Shown here piece after piece: positions 46,701 through 54,287 of a stretch of DNA of 54,397 bases (its first letter is position 1; each line of letters begins with the position of its first letter). The position numbers and the translations under genes were made by a program. This stretch comes from Bodo saltans (Eukaryota; Euglenozoa; Kinetoplastea; Eubodonida; Bodonidae). The stretch lies in assembly GCA_001460835.1 (NCBI GenBank), contig CYKH01001627.1, positions 1,549 through 55,945 on the forward strand, given 5' to 3'. The notes below the pieces were generated by a model. That model saw only the letters and a program-made list of their open reading frames with translations. It was not told where the DNA came from and did no database searches.

Positions 46701-46957
46701 ACGTTGGCGTTGCTGCCTCAGAGCAGAAGATGCTTGCGCAGCAAAGCGCTGCAGCACTTCTGCTGGAGACGCGATCCATGTCCCCCCAACCCTCTGCCCT
46801 TCGCCCCGATCGCGTCAAGTTGGAAGACTCACCGAGCCGTCTGGGCGACGGTGGCGCCCCGATGAGTGCGCCGCCGTCTCCTCAATCAAAGTCTCGTGGT
46901 CCTGAGAGGGACACCACGTCGGAGTTTGTAGATGTGGGTGTGAATGATGATGACTAA
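40793..46957 (+). CDS. DOP1: DOP1 / Dopey family protein
   Basis: This giant protein (2054 residues) belongs to the Dopey family, which binds MON2 and a P4-ATPase and acts in endosome-to-Golgi recycling. The N-terminal domain is recognisable: YHKFQSELQKCL near 13, DWAGLNNGLVQIQRVI, then VPERLLLCRVLGKCLDPMAAMGVH and ALETYE-like AVETLTKVCAKLGPNGIA, matching yeast Dop1 and human DOPEY. The rest is helical (ARM/HEAT-like), with polar, probably disordered inserts near 900-930 and 1060-1110 (KRPRGQSETSDDGRG onward). Residues 1690-1850 form a C-terminal conserved helical part. The start is the first ATG after the acceptor. It is the largest gene in the window. Confidence 0.88.
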   Translation: MNLDDPDELKKSKKYHKFQSELQKCLEKVERTPLSDWAGLNNGLVQIQRVIDSSAYEDLPIVPERLLLCRVLGKCLDPMAAMGVHRKAVETLTKVCAKLGPNGIAASLPLLSANVLHLLPCAATQTRPDIMSLLEQHFLTLPLESLALCYPGVLASIAPSLEESDTSDVYRRACSILTSTLKTFEGRNIAQVVYHALWSTVRNAASARVGALLFLRMNLKKAEALPSVEEQMATTPYNVSRPSLLQDVSLASSDTPLVVAALCTALADKNDKSLRLALDLLVFHFPLHEEGVLTFQEVVALMTAALRVLVTNPQNATLRRVFMWIYGGNEINGMYFKTVGFRYVAQALTNMFGVAEENGNSPNGTMDMGACDTMYAFEALLALLSRPEGEEHFLDLIPEVISSVCTAVRWYYKRGAWSSSATSTQKIFRLLDCLPWSYFLQYVRNCGDEVQRLVDLGACGTDVSSQLQTMLDILDATRLHYIAIPSSVTYLPQVQALCIQLSTLVGVLAVQCEPTIATTALEVFHVAYFGVARGLLSHEVRSDESTQTDEGREASPVQVGVTADLQIVVRSFSDAYATVCDYLSGTLTTSNGAAMGADDLFSSGPVSNKGDRSMVKLFADVNETQLSLLSQDRGKQIETPDSSLTSSGLSWLTSAERVVYSCGANVAVCAATLILEAYTNDALTAAQLQTLRSGGLKRLLEFLWALFSVADSEYHVQLTKLFSKLDRRDESRQLLAEMMESVHPSNCRQFYALFRLVADQGTSDFPFRAGLLMMMRALTSNDTNTRLIASGFVEQSLPYLHRITDPLLSQLLDDVVKAETATAQVEAVTALLATIQTLLKAPLVNTTGAAVVQRLWALPLPSYSKQLVDAVDIAPGQSGEPQSTSSSETAGRAQGGRSGAKDPFRAGADNDMIVNNVFSLLLYLAVRVVRQMIGRQHSMSAFMSGSIVSPSAVGSVRIDQPQDELMLASVSLPNISQGEESPHTTLALEFVLEAIRLSTTFSDPPETVANMCTHFAIVASELLTLCVSTRLPMAQLQLVDVYQTCVLFLEVSGRCPTGGSKRPRGQSETSDDGRGGDEKMDSSISPPSSSPGLKPSSRSKRGLKHPTDPDTTGAPCNVPVLTRSTLRMVRHGLIASVLAELHPVMSCYGLFNRWRSFTTTLLPLFHELLHDAVYEIVATHTLIIRCIRERPLAPTAGYLLQRSLQSLIDLVQFLFRPATRIAEGGGVVGGNDKEGGGRKLESVTQLPMWLLQQGLGNAAHAQQDAGGVSNYDLAIKELVVCLELLIPACLDTFLAIRRSSMGSTAVRNRDVAASLQTTRLQVEAPIKVLLEALFKESELEAFERLMFLWGKRNGGSTVPVPPASSPALLAVTDNSDDTLIAELFASSAGVTPLSVVAVCDQLLQRHRRGSMKASTQTKTLGGELAFDVSVFHFLHAFFSKCRGADRLDRVLTPLIDAVIAHLGGWGAPVVSPLALPMVLRLLATIGRRYATANTPISSNSPTTISFDSLLRNERRGATVFQKVLDALSSTGAALADSTDDVIPLALRLVADVLPDYSICYINKDQVDRVAECFGVLFSRVLGPAMSTSMNSKGGNDKVLQLAPRVQTALTVITAFLGTGIDTLMPRKLKTDLIDILFSTSFFRMTRNSVGQWRTIFERLTADRTINGAILLRFNAPPTPQSMLSAIVQSQDDEASNRGRLLKRLAFYVFCVSNIDREFVNGVRDKISETFRQFGRQNKLVPVRYALLVFRVLMTRIPPQLLTQFWPVVLPELIRWLNQKPTGDDDIYLAMEALKVVDFAICVLPSDFQVFRWVFYDDSKSVELLYRGSAANLRSAHMFIPLVKSLGADAEAAAAAGRGRHYDFSYARHETYPHKSSVLTLDGHVPHRPLLAIPERCYLDLKGVDVISSLLQRASNTTGDEATASPTAAAGDAGLVGTTTIELSEEFGLVRQSDHYDVAYVDWLLEAEFMHVGVAASEQKMLAQQSAAALLLETRSMSPQPSALRPDRVKLEDSPSRLGDGGAPMSAPPSPQSKSRGPERDTTSEFVDVGVNDDD

Positions 46958-47215
46958 CATGTTCACACATTAGTTGAAAAGGGGTTCACTTCTGAACGAA
47001 ATGATTGCTGGTCGAAGTTAATTTGCGTTGCTCAACCTCCAACAAACATACTTTTGATGGTTCCCTCAGTGTCAACCTCTTGCTTGCGCTGCGTTCACTT
47101 CTCACCCCCACATTCAACTTCTACAGCAACATACAATAACATAAGCACATAACACGTAGCTGCTCTAGTTGCAACATTGCGTTAAAACCCCCATACATCC
47201 ACCACACAGCCGTTG

Positions 47216-48868
47216 ATGTCCATATTGGCATCACAAGAGCTGAATGCGTCTGAGAGTTCAACTCCGTCGCAGTCTACCGGCATCCAACAGCGTGAGGCGT
47301 CACGATGGGAGGGACCGGGGAGCTGCGACGATGATGAACATGCCCCCGAGGAGGCGTTTGCGATCAATCTGGATGAACTATCGAATCACTTGGGTATCCC
47401 TGTGGAGACCATCAGTGAGCAGCTGCACCGTAGCAGCAGCTGGGGCGGGGATGGCACGGAGATTTCCCCTGGTGATAGCCCTAAAGCAGGAGGTTCAGCT
47501 ACAAGCAGGGAACGGGTGTCCACCCACCATCGTTCTGTACGAGGTAGTGTGTCAAGTAGCACCGCCCCGGAGGACCGTGGCCGTGAGGTATCATTTGTCC
47601 ATTCACAGAAGGGAAGGAGAGGCTCTTCGTTTGTCGTGCTAGATGCCCAGTCGTCCTCGAACACAGGTGGGTCGATGTCCTCACCCCGCGTGGCGTCGGT
47701 GCACGGCTCCTCGCTTGCACGAGAAGGATCCAGTTTGCTTCCAGAAACGCCAGAGCGAGAACGGAGACCAAAGAAGCGCGTCCACTTTCCAGACAATGTA
47801 GTCAAGTCTGTGTGCATCATCCCAGGCATCGACGGACACGCGCCGGTGGTGCAGGTGAAGTACAATCGGCCATGGTACGCGTACGTGCTGTTCTTGGCGT
47901 CGAACGTCTTCTTTGTGCTTGCATGGACGGAGATCATGAAGGCGGCATGGCCTTCCACCTGGCCGGATGAGTCCCTTGAGTCTGCAGTCAGCATCGTAAC
48001 GTTCATCGCGTTTGCCTTCGCTTCGGTCTTCTTGCTGTTCTATTTACTTCTCACATGGCGCCCTCTTCCCAGTGAAGTCGTTGCCCTCAAAAGCAAATGG
48101 TTTCTACGTAGCTTCGTCAAGACAATGATTTATGGCATGTTCTCGCAGGTGCTGCTTACCGTCTCATGCATGCTGCACATCACGTGTGTGAACACCATCA
48201 GTTTCACCACCGTCCCTCTCATTATGACCTTTCTTTACGAGAAGGTTCAGCACCACGCCGTCACCACTATGGACTCGTTTGGTACGGCAGCAGCGGCGAT
48301 TGGGATGATTGTCCTGTGCGTTGGCGAGGAGCGGGCCGATGTGGGTGACCGCATGCATCGCTTCGGGGCAATTGTTGCGTCTATCTTAGGCGGTGTCTGC
48401 ATGGCCCCGTACCTCACGCAGCTTCGTTCCGTCAGCAAGGATGTTAGCAATGCATTTGTCATCACATGCAGCGTCTTGCTCTCTACTGCTGTTGCAGCCG
48501 CTGTTGCGGGAATGACTGGTGGGTACACGGCGCCTTTAGGTAACGGAGATGATCGCACATCTGTCTTCTCTGATTTGAGCAGGACAGAGTTTCTTCGCGT
48601 GATGCTGAGTGGGGCGTTCATGTTCTTCTTTTGGTTTCTTCACCACAACGTTTCGTTGTACTTCGATAAGATGAGCATTGTGGCTGGCTACTCCCTCTGC
48701 TCTCCGATGGTGCTGATCATCTATAGCATTCAGAACCTACCAACGATGGATCGCCTCTTTGAGGGGCTGGGAGGTGCCCTTGTAACACTGGGGTGTTCCA
48801 CTGTTGTATTTTCTGGGTGGTACTATAGAACAAACGTTGCTGTCCGTATCGAGATGGATGGTGGTTAA
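47216..48868 (+). CDS. SLC35/DMT-like ten-TM transporter with PP1-docking motif
   Basis: This 550-residue protein has a 210-residue Ser/Arg-rich, probably phosphorylated N-terminus followed by about ten TM helices in the drug/metabolite transporter pattern, for example WYAYVLFLASNVFFVLAW, FITVPLIM-like ITCVNTISFTTVPLIM, IGMIVLCVG and LGGALVTLGCSTVVFSGWYY. A substrate is not evident; SLC35-related nucleotide-sugar or purine-permease-type carriers are possible. KKRVHF at 186-191, just before the membrane domain, is a canonical RVxF protein phosphatase 1 docking site. The ATG at 47216 is preceded by a TTG one codon upstream that I ignore. Confidence 0.7.
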   Translation: MSILASQELNASESSTPSQSTGIQQREASRWEGPGSCDDDEHAPEEAFAINLDELSNHLGIPVETISEQLHRSSSWGGDGTEISPGDSPKAGGSATSRERVSTHHRSVRGSVSSSTAPEDRGREVSFVHSQKGRRGSSFVVLDAQSSSNTGGSMSSPRVASVHGSSLAREGSSLLPETPERERRPKKRVHFPDNVVKSVCIIPGIDGHAPVVQVKYNRPWYAYVLFLASNVFFVLAWTEIMKAAWPSTWPDESLESAVSIVTFIAFAFASVFLLFYLLLTWRPLPSEVVALKSKWFLRSFVKTMIYGMFSQVLLTVSCMLHITCVNTISFTTVPLIMTFLYEKVQHHAVTTMDSFGTAAAAIGMIVLCVGEERADVGDRMHRFGAIVASILGGVCMAPYLTQLRSVSKDVSNAFVITCSVLLSTAVAAAVAGMTGGYTAPLGNGDDRTSVFSDLSRTEFLRVMLSGAFMFFFWFLHHNVSLYFDKMSIVAGYSLCSPMVLIIYSIQNLPTMDRLFEGLGGALVTLGCSTVVFSGWYYRTNVAVRIEMDGG

Positions 48869-49091
48869 ATGACGCATATGGTCGACGCATTTTGTTGCGC
48901 GGACTCGGCCAAGACAAACAAACCCAACACACACGATTTAGCTTTCCTTTCCCCATACCTGTTTTTCACCCTTTTGGTTGATCCTTTGGCTCCTTTGAAT
49001 GCGTTCGGGTTGCTTGATATTCACTTTGCCATGAAACTCTCGATAGATTGCATTTCAGTATCATTAGGTTTGGAAGGGACCTTCGGTTGAG
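48869..49091 (+). other. Intergenic region, no gene supported
   Basis: A frame is open across the entire 223 bases from an ATG at 48869, but its translation is compositionally noise and it abuts both neighbouring genes. A probable acceptor ends CATTAG near 49066. Confidence 0.5.
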
Positions 49092-51020
49092 ATGACAAGC
49101 CCATTCGATGACCAGCTTGCTGAGTTGCGTCGTCAGCAACGAGCGTTAGAGGCTGAGATGTCCCAGCATGAAGCCGTTCACCATGAGCACATGGATGCAA
49201 TTTCTGTTGCGTTTCAAGTCCGCCCTCGTCGATCGGCAGGGAATGATGACGACGAAGTCGATGAGGGTATTCCGATGCCGGTCACAAAGACGTTAGCTGC
49301 GTCTCTCAAAGAAGCGCGATCGATTCCGCACCGATCGTCCTCAGCAAACTTCCGCAGCACTGAGGGATCCGGCAAGGGTAACCGCACTGAGATGCTCAAG
49401 CGCTACTTCGATGCCATGTCAGAGTACCCGGACTATAACGAGCGCCGATCCGAAAAGCTTGGTGACATCCAGCCGTTTAGTTTCGAACTGCGTGAACTTC
49501 AACGACCAAAGTGCACGGCGACCCGTCGCACTGAGGAGGACGCCCAGATGCGAGAGGAGGAGCTCCAACAAGCACTGCAGCATCGATTCCTTGCGAGGCC
49601 CGTCCCCCCATCTACCTTTATCAACAAATATGAGCTGATGGTGGAGGAGTGGTGTGCGAGGAAAGAGGCGATCCGTCTGCTGGCAGAGGAGAAGGCGCGT
49701 GCCTCCAAGGAGCAAGACACCACGCTGCTCTTCTCGAAGGAGTTTGCTCGCAAGAAGCAGGAGGCTGGGATTGGGCGGCGCAGCAGGTCAGCCCGTGGTA
49801 CAGACTGGCGAGTTCCCCCTAAGCCCTTCCGCGCCAAGGAGGTCCCTAGCTTTGTCAAGAACCCTAACGTCGTGGCGGAACAGGATGCAGAGAGAGCTCG
49901 TGCTGTGCGCATTAAGTTCCGTGCTGAGCAGATGCTCAAACTTTCCCACGAACCTCGAAGGATGGCCAAGAGTAAAGCTCATAGCTCATCTCCTAATGAT
50001 GAAGCTCAGGCCAATGCCGCAGCGGAAGACAAGCGCAAAGCGCAGCTTGCTGCACTCCAGAAGACCAACCCCAATTTTACCTTTCAGCCAAACGTGAAGA
50101 CCGCCGTGCCCGACTTCGATTACTTGTGGGCAAAAGACAAAGTGGCCCTCGCAGCTAGGAAGCAGGGGCGACCCTTGACGGTAGCACAAACTTTTAATTT
50201 GTGTTCGACGCGTGATTCCACCGCACGAATTATGAGAGACATTCGTGAAGAGGCGGAGACTGGAACAGAAACAAGGTGGCCATACAAGTCAGAGCGTGGC
50301 CGTGTCCAGCCATCCTCCCCCATCGCCCCAACTGCCCATCGTCCAGCCGGCACGAAAGCACACGCTCTCAACGCTGAGGCGAATTATCTCAAGCTGGCTG
50401 CTGCCGATGCAGCTGAAGAGCGAGCCAAGAAGGAAGAACGAGACATTCGCAAGCATCAGAAAGAAGTATCAACGCGTGTGCGCAAGTATCTCCCTGCTAA
50501 CGACGCTTCTGCGCTGCTGGAACAACGTGTTCGTGAGTTGCGCAGGAAGTTTAAAGAAGAAGGCAAAGAGCGCCAGGCAGAGTTGCGCGCGAAGTTGGAC
50601 GCCATCCATGACCTCCCTCCCGTGTTTGTGGAGCCGACGTACCTGGCCGAGCTCGCCAAAGCCAGGGCAACGACGGAGCAGCAGGTGCTGCAGCTACTCA
50701 AGCAACACGGTCTGACAGATGCAACCGTGTCGGCCATCATGGGCCGCCCTCCCCAAGGGGCTGCGGCTGGCAGTCACGTGCCAGCGGAACTTGCGACTCA
50801 GCAACACACACCGCCAGTAGTCATCACCTCCACTGACCTTCAAGCAGGCAGCGCCCCGGCGCCAACAGTCGTCCCTCAGAGCTTGGCAAGCGCTGACGCC
50901 GCCACTATTCACGCTGTGACTGGTGCGCCGCCCCCAACATCAGCTCCTGCGGCTCGGAGGTCTTCAAGCTCCTCCAGCTCCTCCAGCTCCAGCTCGAGCA
51001 GCAGTTCCAGCAGCGCCTAA
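49092..51020 (+). CDS. FAM161: FAM161-family centrosomal/ciliary protein
   Basis: This 642-residue protein matches the FAM161 (UPF0564) domain order: PFSFELRE near 127, RFLARPVPPSTF near 165, KPFRAKEVPSF near 245 and FTFQPNVKTAVPDF near 328, each a conserved Pro/Phe motif linked by charged helices. FAM161A binds microtubules and the centriole and connecting-cilium inner scaffold. The N-terminus is a short coiled coil, the C-terminal half another (about 440-520). The last 20-odd residues are almost pure Ser, coded by mixed AGC/TCC/AGT/TCG codons, so it is not a simple trinucleotide expansion. Flagellar basal body localisation is inferred. Confidence 0.8.
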   Translation: MTSPFDDQLAELRRQQRALEAEMSQHEAVHHEHMDAISVAFQVRPRRSAGNDDDEVDEGIPMPVTKTLAASLKEARSIPHRSSSANFRSTEGSGKGNRTEMLKRYFDAMSEYPDYNERRSEKLGDIQPFSFELRELQRPKCTATRRTEEDAQMREEELQQALQHRFLARPVPPSTFINKYELMVEEWCARKEAIRLLAEEKARASKEQDTTLLFSKEFARKKQEAGIGRRSRSARGTDWRVPPKPFRAKEVPSFVKNPNVVAEQDAERARAVRIKFRAEQMLKLSHEPRRMAKSKAHSSSPNDEAQANAAAEDKRKAQLAALQKTNPNFTFQPNVKTAVPDFDYLWAKDKVALAARKQGRPLTVAQTFNLCSTRDSTARIMRDIREEAETGTETRWPYKSERGRVQPSSPIAPTAHRPAGTKAHALNAEANYLKLAAADAAEERAKKEERDIRKHQKEVSTRVRKYLPANDASALLEQRVRELRRKFKEEGKERQAELRAKLDAIHDLPPVFVEPTYLAELAKARATTEQQVLQLLKQHGLTDATVSAIMGRPPQGAAAGSHVPAELATQQHTPPVVITSTDLQAGSAPAPTVVPQSLASADAATIHAVTGAPPPTSAPAARRSSSSSSSSSSSSSSSSSSA

Positions 51021-51261
51021 ACGATGGAGAACAGCAGACAACAAGTTCCAGCGCTATCGGAGCGTAGTTTAGAAGAGATACACATCACTAGATTTCACAC
51101 ATTGTGAGCAGCACTACTTAGTGTGCAGTGTGAATGCCACTCTCACTACTTAGTTTGCAAGCCACAAATCCGATAGAACGATGAGCCCCGTTTTTGTAGA
51201 TGCCAATTGACCCCCTCTGAAACTGATGTGTTCTGTGGTGACCCATCCACGATCGATTCCT

Positions 51262-51296
51262 CTGCATACTCCCTTCTCTCTTCTTTTGAACCATAG
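51262..51296 (+). promoter_or_regulatory. Probable trans-splice acceptor
   Basis: TCTGCATACTCCCTTCTCTC followed by TTCTTTTGAACCATAG ends 24 bases before the ATG at 51321. The 300 bases between FAM161 and this gene hold nothing else recognisable. Confidence 0.65.
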
Positions 51297-51320
51297 AACA
51301 CCTAGGAGACATTGAAACAA

Positions 51321-51596
51321 ATGCTGCGCGTATCAACCGTAACCCTCGGTCGCGTGCCGCTGATCCGATTCCGGTATGGAGTTCGCCCTGTTGCTGCTGC
51401 CCCAGTTGCTGCTGCTGCTGTGGCCGCTGCTGCTGCTGCCCAACCGAGCGCTGTGATTTTAGATTCAGTCTGGGACCTCCCCACTCACCTGCGCCCGTCG
51501 ATTGTAAGTGATGAGGAGTCGGACTGTCTGCGTCTTGGCGGTGCTTCTGATGCCCCTGCTAGGCCTGCAAAGGGAGGAAAGGTTGGGAAGAAGTGA
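51321..51596 (+). CDS. KGD4: Probable KGD4/MRPS36, 2-oxoglutarate dehydrogenase adaptor
   Basis: This 91-residue protein resembles KGD4 (MRPS36/YMR31), which tethers the E3 subunit to the 2-oxoglutarate dehydrogenase E1-E2 core. An N-terminal PLIRF (residues 16-20) matches the human HTPLIRFPDRR motif, and a C-terminal segment LPTHLRPSIVSDEESDCLRLGG, written here in parts as LPTHLRP, SDEES and LGG, matches human LPQKYRR, SQEEM and RGG. An Ala-rich linker joins them, as expected for a flexible tether. A Lys-rich tail ends the protein. The first Met is 51321; the earlier TTG is ignored. LPD, its presumed partner, lies 29 kb upstream. Length is near the human 103. Confidence 0.7.
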   Translation: MLRVSTVTLGRVPLIRFRYGVRPVAAAPVAAAAVAAAAAAQPSAVILDSVWDLPTHLRPSIVSDEESDCLRLGGASDAPARPAKGGKVGKK

Positions 51597-51714
51597 GAGA
51601 GGAGCGCCCAACGCAACGAATGACAATGACGCAATGCCTATCCTGTCAAAAAACAACAACCAAACCATGCTTTTGGAATTCTAACAGATGCTGATCAGCA
51701 TTAGGATGAACAGC

Positions 51715-51762
51715 TTGTCATTTTTCACAATTGCTGCGAAGATACTCTCCATACATACAAAG
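51715..51762 (+). promoter_or_regulatory. Probable trans-splice acceptor
   Basis: A T/C-rich tract ends ATACAAAG, 19 bases before the ATG at 51781; the in-frame ATG at 51688 lies upstream and is rejected. Confidence 0.55.
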
Positions 51763-51780
51763 GGCGCAGCGTCCACAGAC

Positions 51781-53280
51781 ATGTCAAACTACGAGGCCCG
51801 TCGCTTTGTGGATCCGTTGGCCTTGGCATCGGTTCCTGCAGCACATCCCAGCAATTCTCCCCGCACGTTGGTGAGCCCTGGTCGAGGCCCTCAGCAGCGC
51901 ATTGCGCAGCAGTTGTACGACCGAGTAGCTAATGATCCCACCCACCAGGCCGCGAAGCACCAAGCAGACGTGCGACAAACTCATCAGTCTCCACGATCCT
52001 CGGGAGCGTTCAATGGCAAGGCAGGCCACCGACCGAACTTCCTTGTATGCTATCTCTGCGGCCAACAGTTTAGCAAAGGCAGCCTCAATATCCACCAGCC
52101 TCAATGTTACGTGAAGCAGTTGATTGCTTGGGAGCGAGGGACGCTGACAGGGACACGCGGGGCAAAGCCTGTGCACCCGGATGAGTGGAGTGAGCGGCAA
52201 CTTCAACGCAGCCTCGATGAGGAGGCCATCCCCACAGCGTACAACAGTCGAGGAGCGGCAGCGGTGGACGCTTTTAATGCCCAGCAGATGCAACATTTTA
52301 ACACGATTGGTATGACTGCTTGTGAACACTGTGGCCGCACGTTCCTTCCGGATCGCCTTGTTGTACATCAGCGCAGCTGCAAGGCGGGGAACTCGGCCAA
52401 GCCTGTGCGCAGGCAGCCTGCACCTCGCCCCTCCGTCGTGGAGCCCCTGCCTGCATCTGGGTCCCCTGTGGAACGCCAGAGACTCAGCGGCAACAGCTCA
52501 GCGGTCCCTCGCCGTAGAAGCGATGAGCGTAGCGACACCGACGAACTTGAAAATATTCTTGCGGACTCAGCGACCATGGACAGCCAAATAGCACACCACC
52601 ACATGTCGATCCTTGAGGAAGCGGAGGAGGTGGTGCACTCGCTGGGGCACACTCAGAGCGGAACCACAGATCACCACCACAGCACCAACGAAGACCTGCA
52701 TCAGCGCTACGGGAATAGGTCGCCCCCAGCAGCACCTGCCGCACCTGCTGCTCATAGTTCTGTCGGCGACACTGCTCCATCCACTGGACATGGACTGACG
52801 GTGACGCCCAGTGGCCTTGTACGGTGCAAACATTGTCAACGTACGTTTGCCCCTGATCGGATAGAGAGGCACGAGGGTGTTTGTATTGAGCGAAGCTCCG
52901 CGAACGGCTCCTCCCTGCAGAGAGCAGGAAGTGGTAGCCGTGGGGCCACGACATCAGTGACGTCCCGTGGTAACCCGGCAGGCCTCAACGCATCGTTTGG
53001 AAAGGTGACCGAAGGAAACCTCACAGGAAGGAGGCAGCGAGCGTCGCCCCCGCCCAATGGTCGACAAGAGGGCAATCCACTGGCAGCACCATTGTCACGG
53101 ACTTCCAGCGGAGCTAGCGGGCGGAATGGGAGCCCCGGTGTTCGCGAACTTTCGTCGGGGCACAACACGCCGCCCCCGGGGCCGTACCATCCACCAAAAT
53201 TCTGCACCGAATGTGGCGAGAAATTGGCGTATGATACGCAACGGTTTTGCGGCGAGTGCGGGATGCGTGTTGTGAGGTAG
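51781..53280 (+). CDS. C2HC zinc-finger protein (ZC2HC1/ZNF474-like)
   Basis: This 499-residue protein has three C2HC fingers: CYLCGQQFSKGSLNIHQPQC near 90, CEHCGRTFLPDRLVVHQRSC near 180 and CKHCQRTFAPDRIERHEGVC near 345. All have the spacing C-x2-C-x12-H-x4-C seen in ZC2HC1/ZNF474 proteins. A fourth zinc site at the C-terminus (CTECGEKL, then CGECGMRVV) is a double-CxxC ribbon. The linkers are disordered, Ser/Pro/His-rich. Homologues in other protists are frequently flagellar; that is an inference here. The start is fixed by the acceptor at 51762. Confidence 0.85.
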   Translation: MSNYEARRFVDPLALASVPAAHPSNSPRTLVSPGRGPQQRIAQQLYDRVANDPTHQAAKHQADVRQTHQSPRSSGAFNGKAGHRPNFLVCYLCGQQFSKGSLNIHQPQCYVKQLIAWERGTLTGTRGAKPVHPDEWSERQLQRSLDEEAIPTAYNSRGAAAVDAFNAQQMQHFNTIGMTACEHCGRTFLPDRLVVHQRSCKAGNSAKPVRRQPAPRPSVVEPLPASGSPVERQRLSGNSSAVPRRRSDERSDTDELENILADSATMDSQIAHHHMSILEEAEEVVHSLGHTQSGTTDHHHSTNEDLHQRYGNRSPPAAPAAPAAHSSVGDTAPSTGHGLTVTPSGLVRCKHCQRTFAPDRIERHEGVCIERSSANGSSLQRAGSGSRGATTSVTSRGNPAGLNASFGKVTEGNLTGRRQRASPPPNGRQEGNPLAAPLSRTSSGASGRNGSPGVRELSSGHNTPPPGPYHPPKFCTECGEKLAYDTQRFCGECGMRVVR

Positions 53281-53429
53281 CTGCTGTTGGTTGTGCTGGA
53301 CTGAGTAGAAAGGAAACGATCGAAGACATTTTGCGATACCACCAAGGTTTGAGACTTTTGCACTCAAAACACACACACTCCTATAAATACTCCTCCAACT
53401 TCTTGACTTGATGACTGTTGTTGGTAATA

Positions 53430-53463
53430 ACGTCTCCTTGTTCTACTTAATTCTGACACATAG
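53430..53463 (+). promoter_or_regulatory. Probable trans-splice acceptor for RRP43
   Basis: CGTCTCCTTGTTCTACTTAA followed by TTCTGACACATAG ends 30 bases before the ATG at 53493. Confidence 0.6.
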
Positions 53464-53492
53464 TAACATATACGTCGTAACACGACGTCATC

Positions 53493-54287
53493 ATGTCCCT
53501 CTTTTCCACAGGAAACGTGGAGCCACAGGCGTACCACCAACAGACCGTTGAATTATTGCAGCAATCTAAGCGTCGAGACGGGCGTGACGCATCGACTCTT
53601 CGCAGAACAACGACCCAATCAGAAGTGTCGAACACGTCGCTTGGCTCCGCAACGGCGTCCATCGGCGGATCGGTCGCTCAATGCACTGTGCGTGGCTGCT
53701 TTGGGCCACCCACTGCAGAGGCCCCAAATGCTGGTCGCCTGGACGTCTTAGTGGAAGCCCCGTTCGCATCGCCCCACTTGGACTCGACACAAGATGCTCG
53801 AAAGGCATTGTCTGTTTTCCTTCGAGATGTGCTGCGGTCAACACTGTCCACCGCCCCACTCTCTGTCGTACCTGGGGAGGCCTGCTGGGTGCTGAGCGTT
53901 GACGTGACGATCCTGGCAGCGGACGGCTCCCTTAGATCATTGTGCTTAGCAGCTGTGGTGGCTGCACTGCAGCGGATCGTCCTCCCAAGAGCGAGGCTCC
54001 CAAACGGTGACTACACGAATGAGGTTCTCTGGGGCTACTGCACCAGCCCAGTGCTGCCCGTCGCAGTGACATGTGCTCAGATTCAAGGAACAGTCCTCCT
54101 GGACGTCACGTCGTCGGAGGAGAGCATTGCGGACGCCCTAGTTACAATAGTGTTTGATGAACGGTCCTTGGCGACGGCACCCAGCATCCTGTACACGGCG
54201 CACCACGGTGGCTACCCAACTGGCGGAGCGAAGGCCCTTGAGGCGATTGCTGCTGCAGTAGCGCAGAGCAGAGCATCTCATTCATAA
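53493..54287 (+). CDS. RRP43: Exosome RNase PH-like subunit, RRP43/EXOSC8 type
   Basis: This 264-residue protein is an RNase PH-fold subunit of the RNA exosome ring. RRDGRDASTLRRTTT near 27 is the RPDGR-x-x-x-x-FR-x-T motif, followed by GSATASIGGSVAQCTVRG (ALVKLGNTTVICGVK in human). WVLSVDVTILAADGS, the AAVVAALQ helix and LPVAVTCAQIQGTVLLDVTSSEE match EXOSC8 ([24 protein letters not shown]) best. Catalytic phosphorolysis residues are not expected in this subunit, and the protein is probably structural. The paralogue could be RRP42 or RRP45; RRP43 is the closest by eye. Confidence 0.85.
   Translation: MSLFSTGNVEPQAYHQQTVELLQQSKRRDGRDASTLRRTTTQSEVSNTSLGSATASIGGSVAQCTVRGCFGPPTAEAPNAGRLDVLVEAPFASPHLDSTQDARKALSVFLRDVLRSTLSTAPLSVVPGEACWVLSVDVTILAADGSLRSLCLAAVVAALQRIVLPRARLPNGDYTNEVLWGYCTSPVLPVAVTCAQIQGTVLLDVTSSEESIADALVTIVFDERSLATAPSILYTAHHGGYPTGGAKALEAIAAAVAQSRASHS

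Noticed and set aside
48869-49090. 73-residue frame in the gap before FAM161
   Set aside because: No acceptor before its ATG, and it fills the intergenic region exactly by chance absence of stops.
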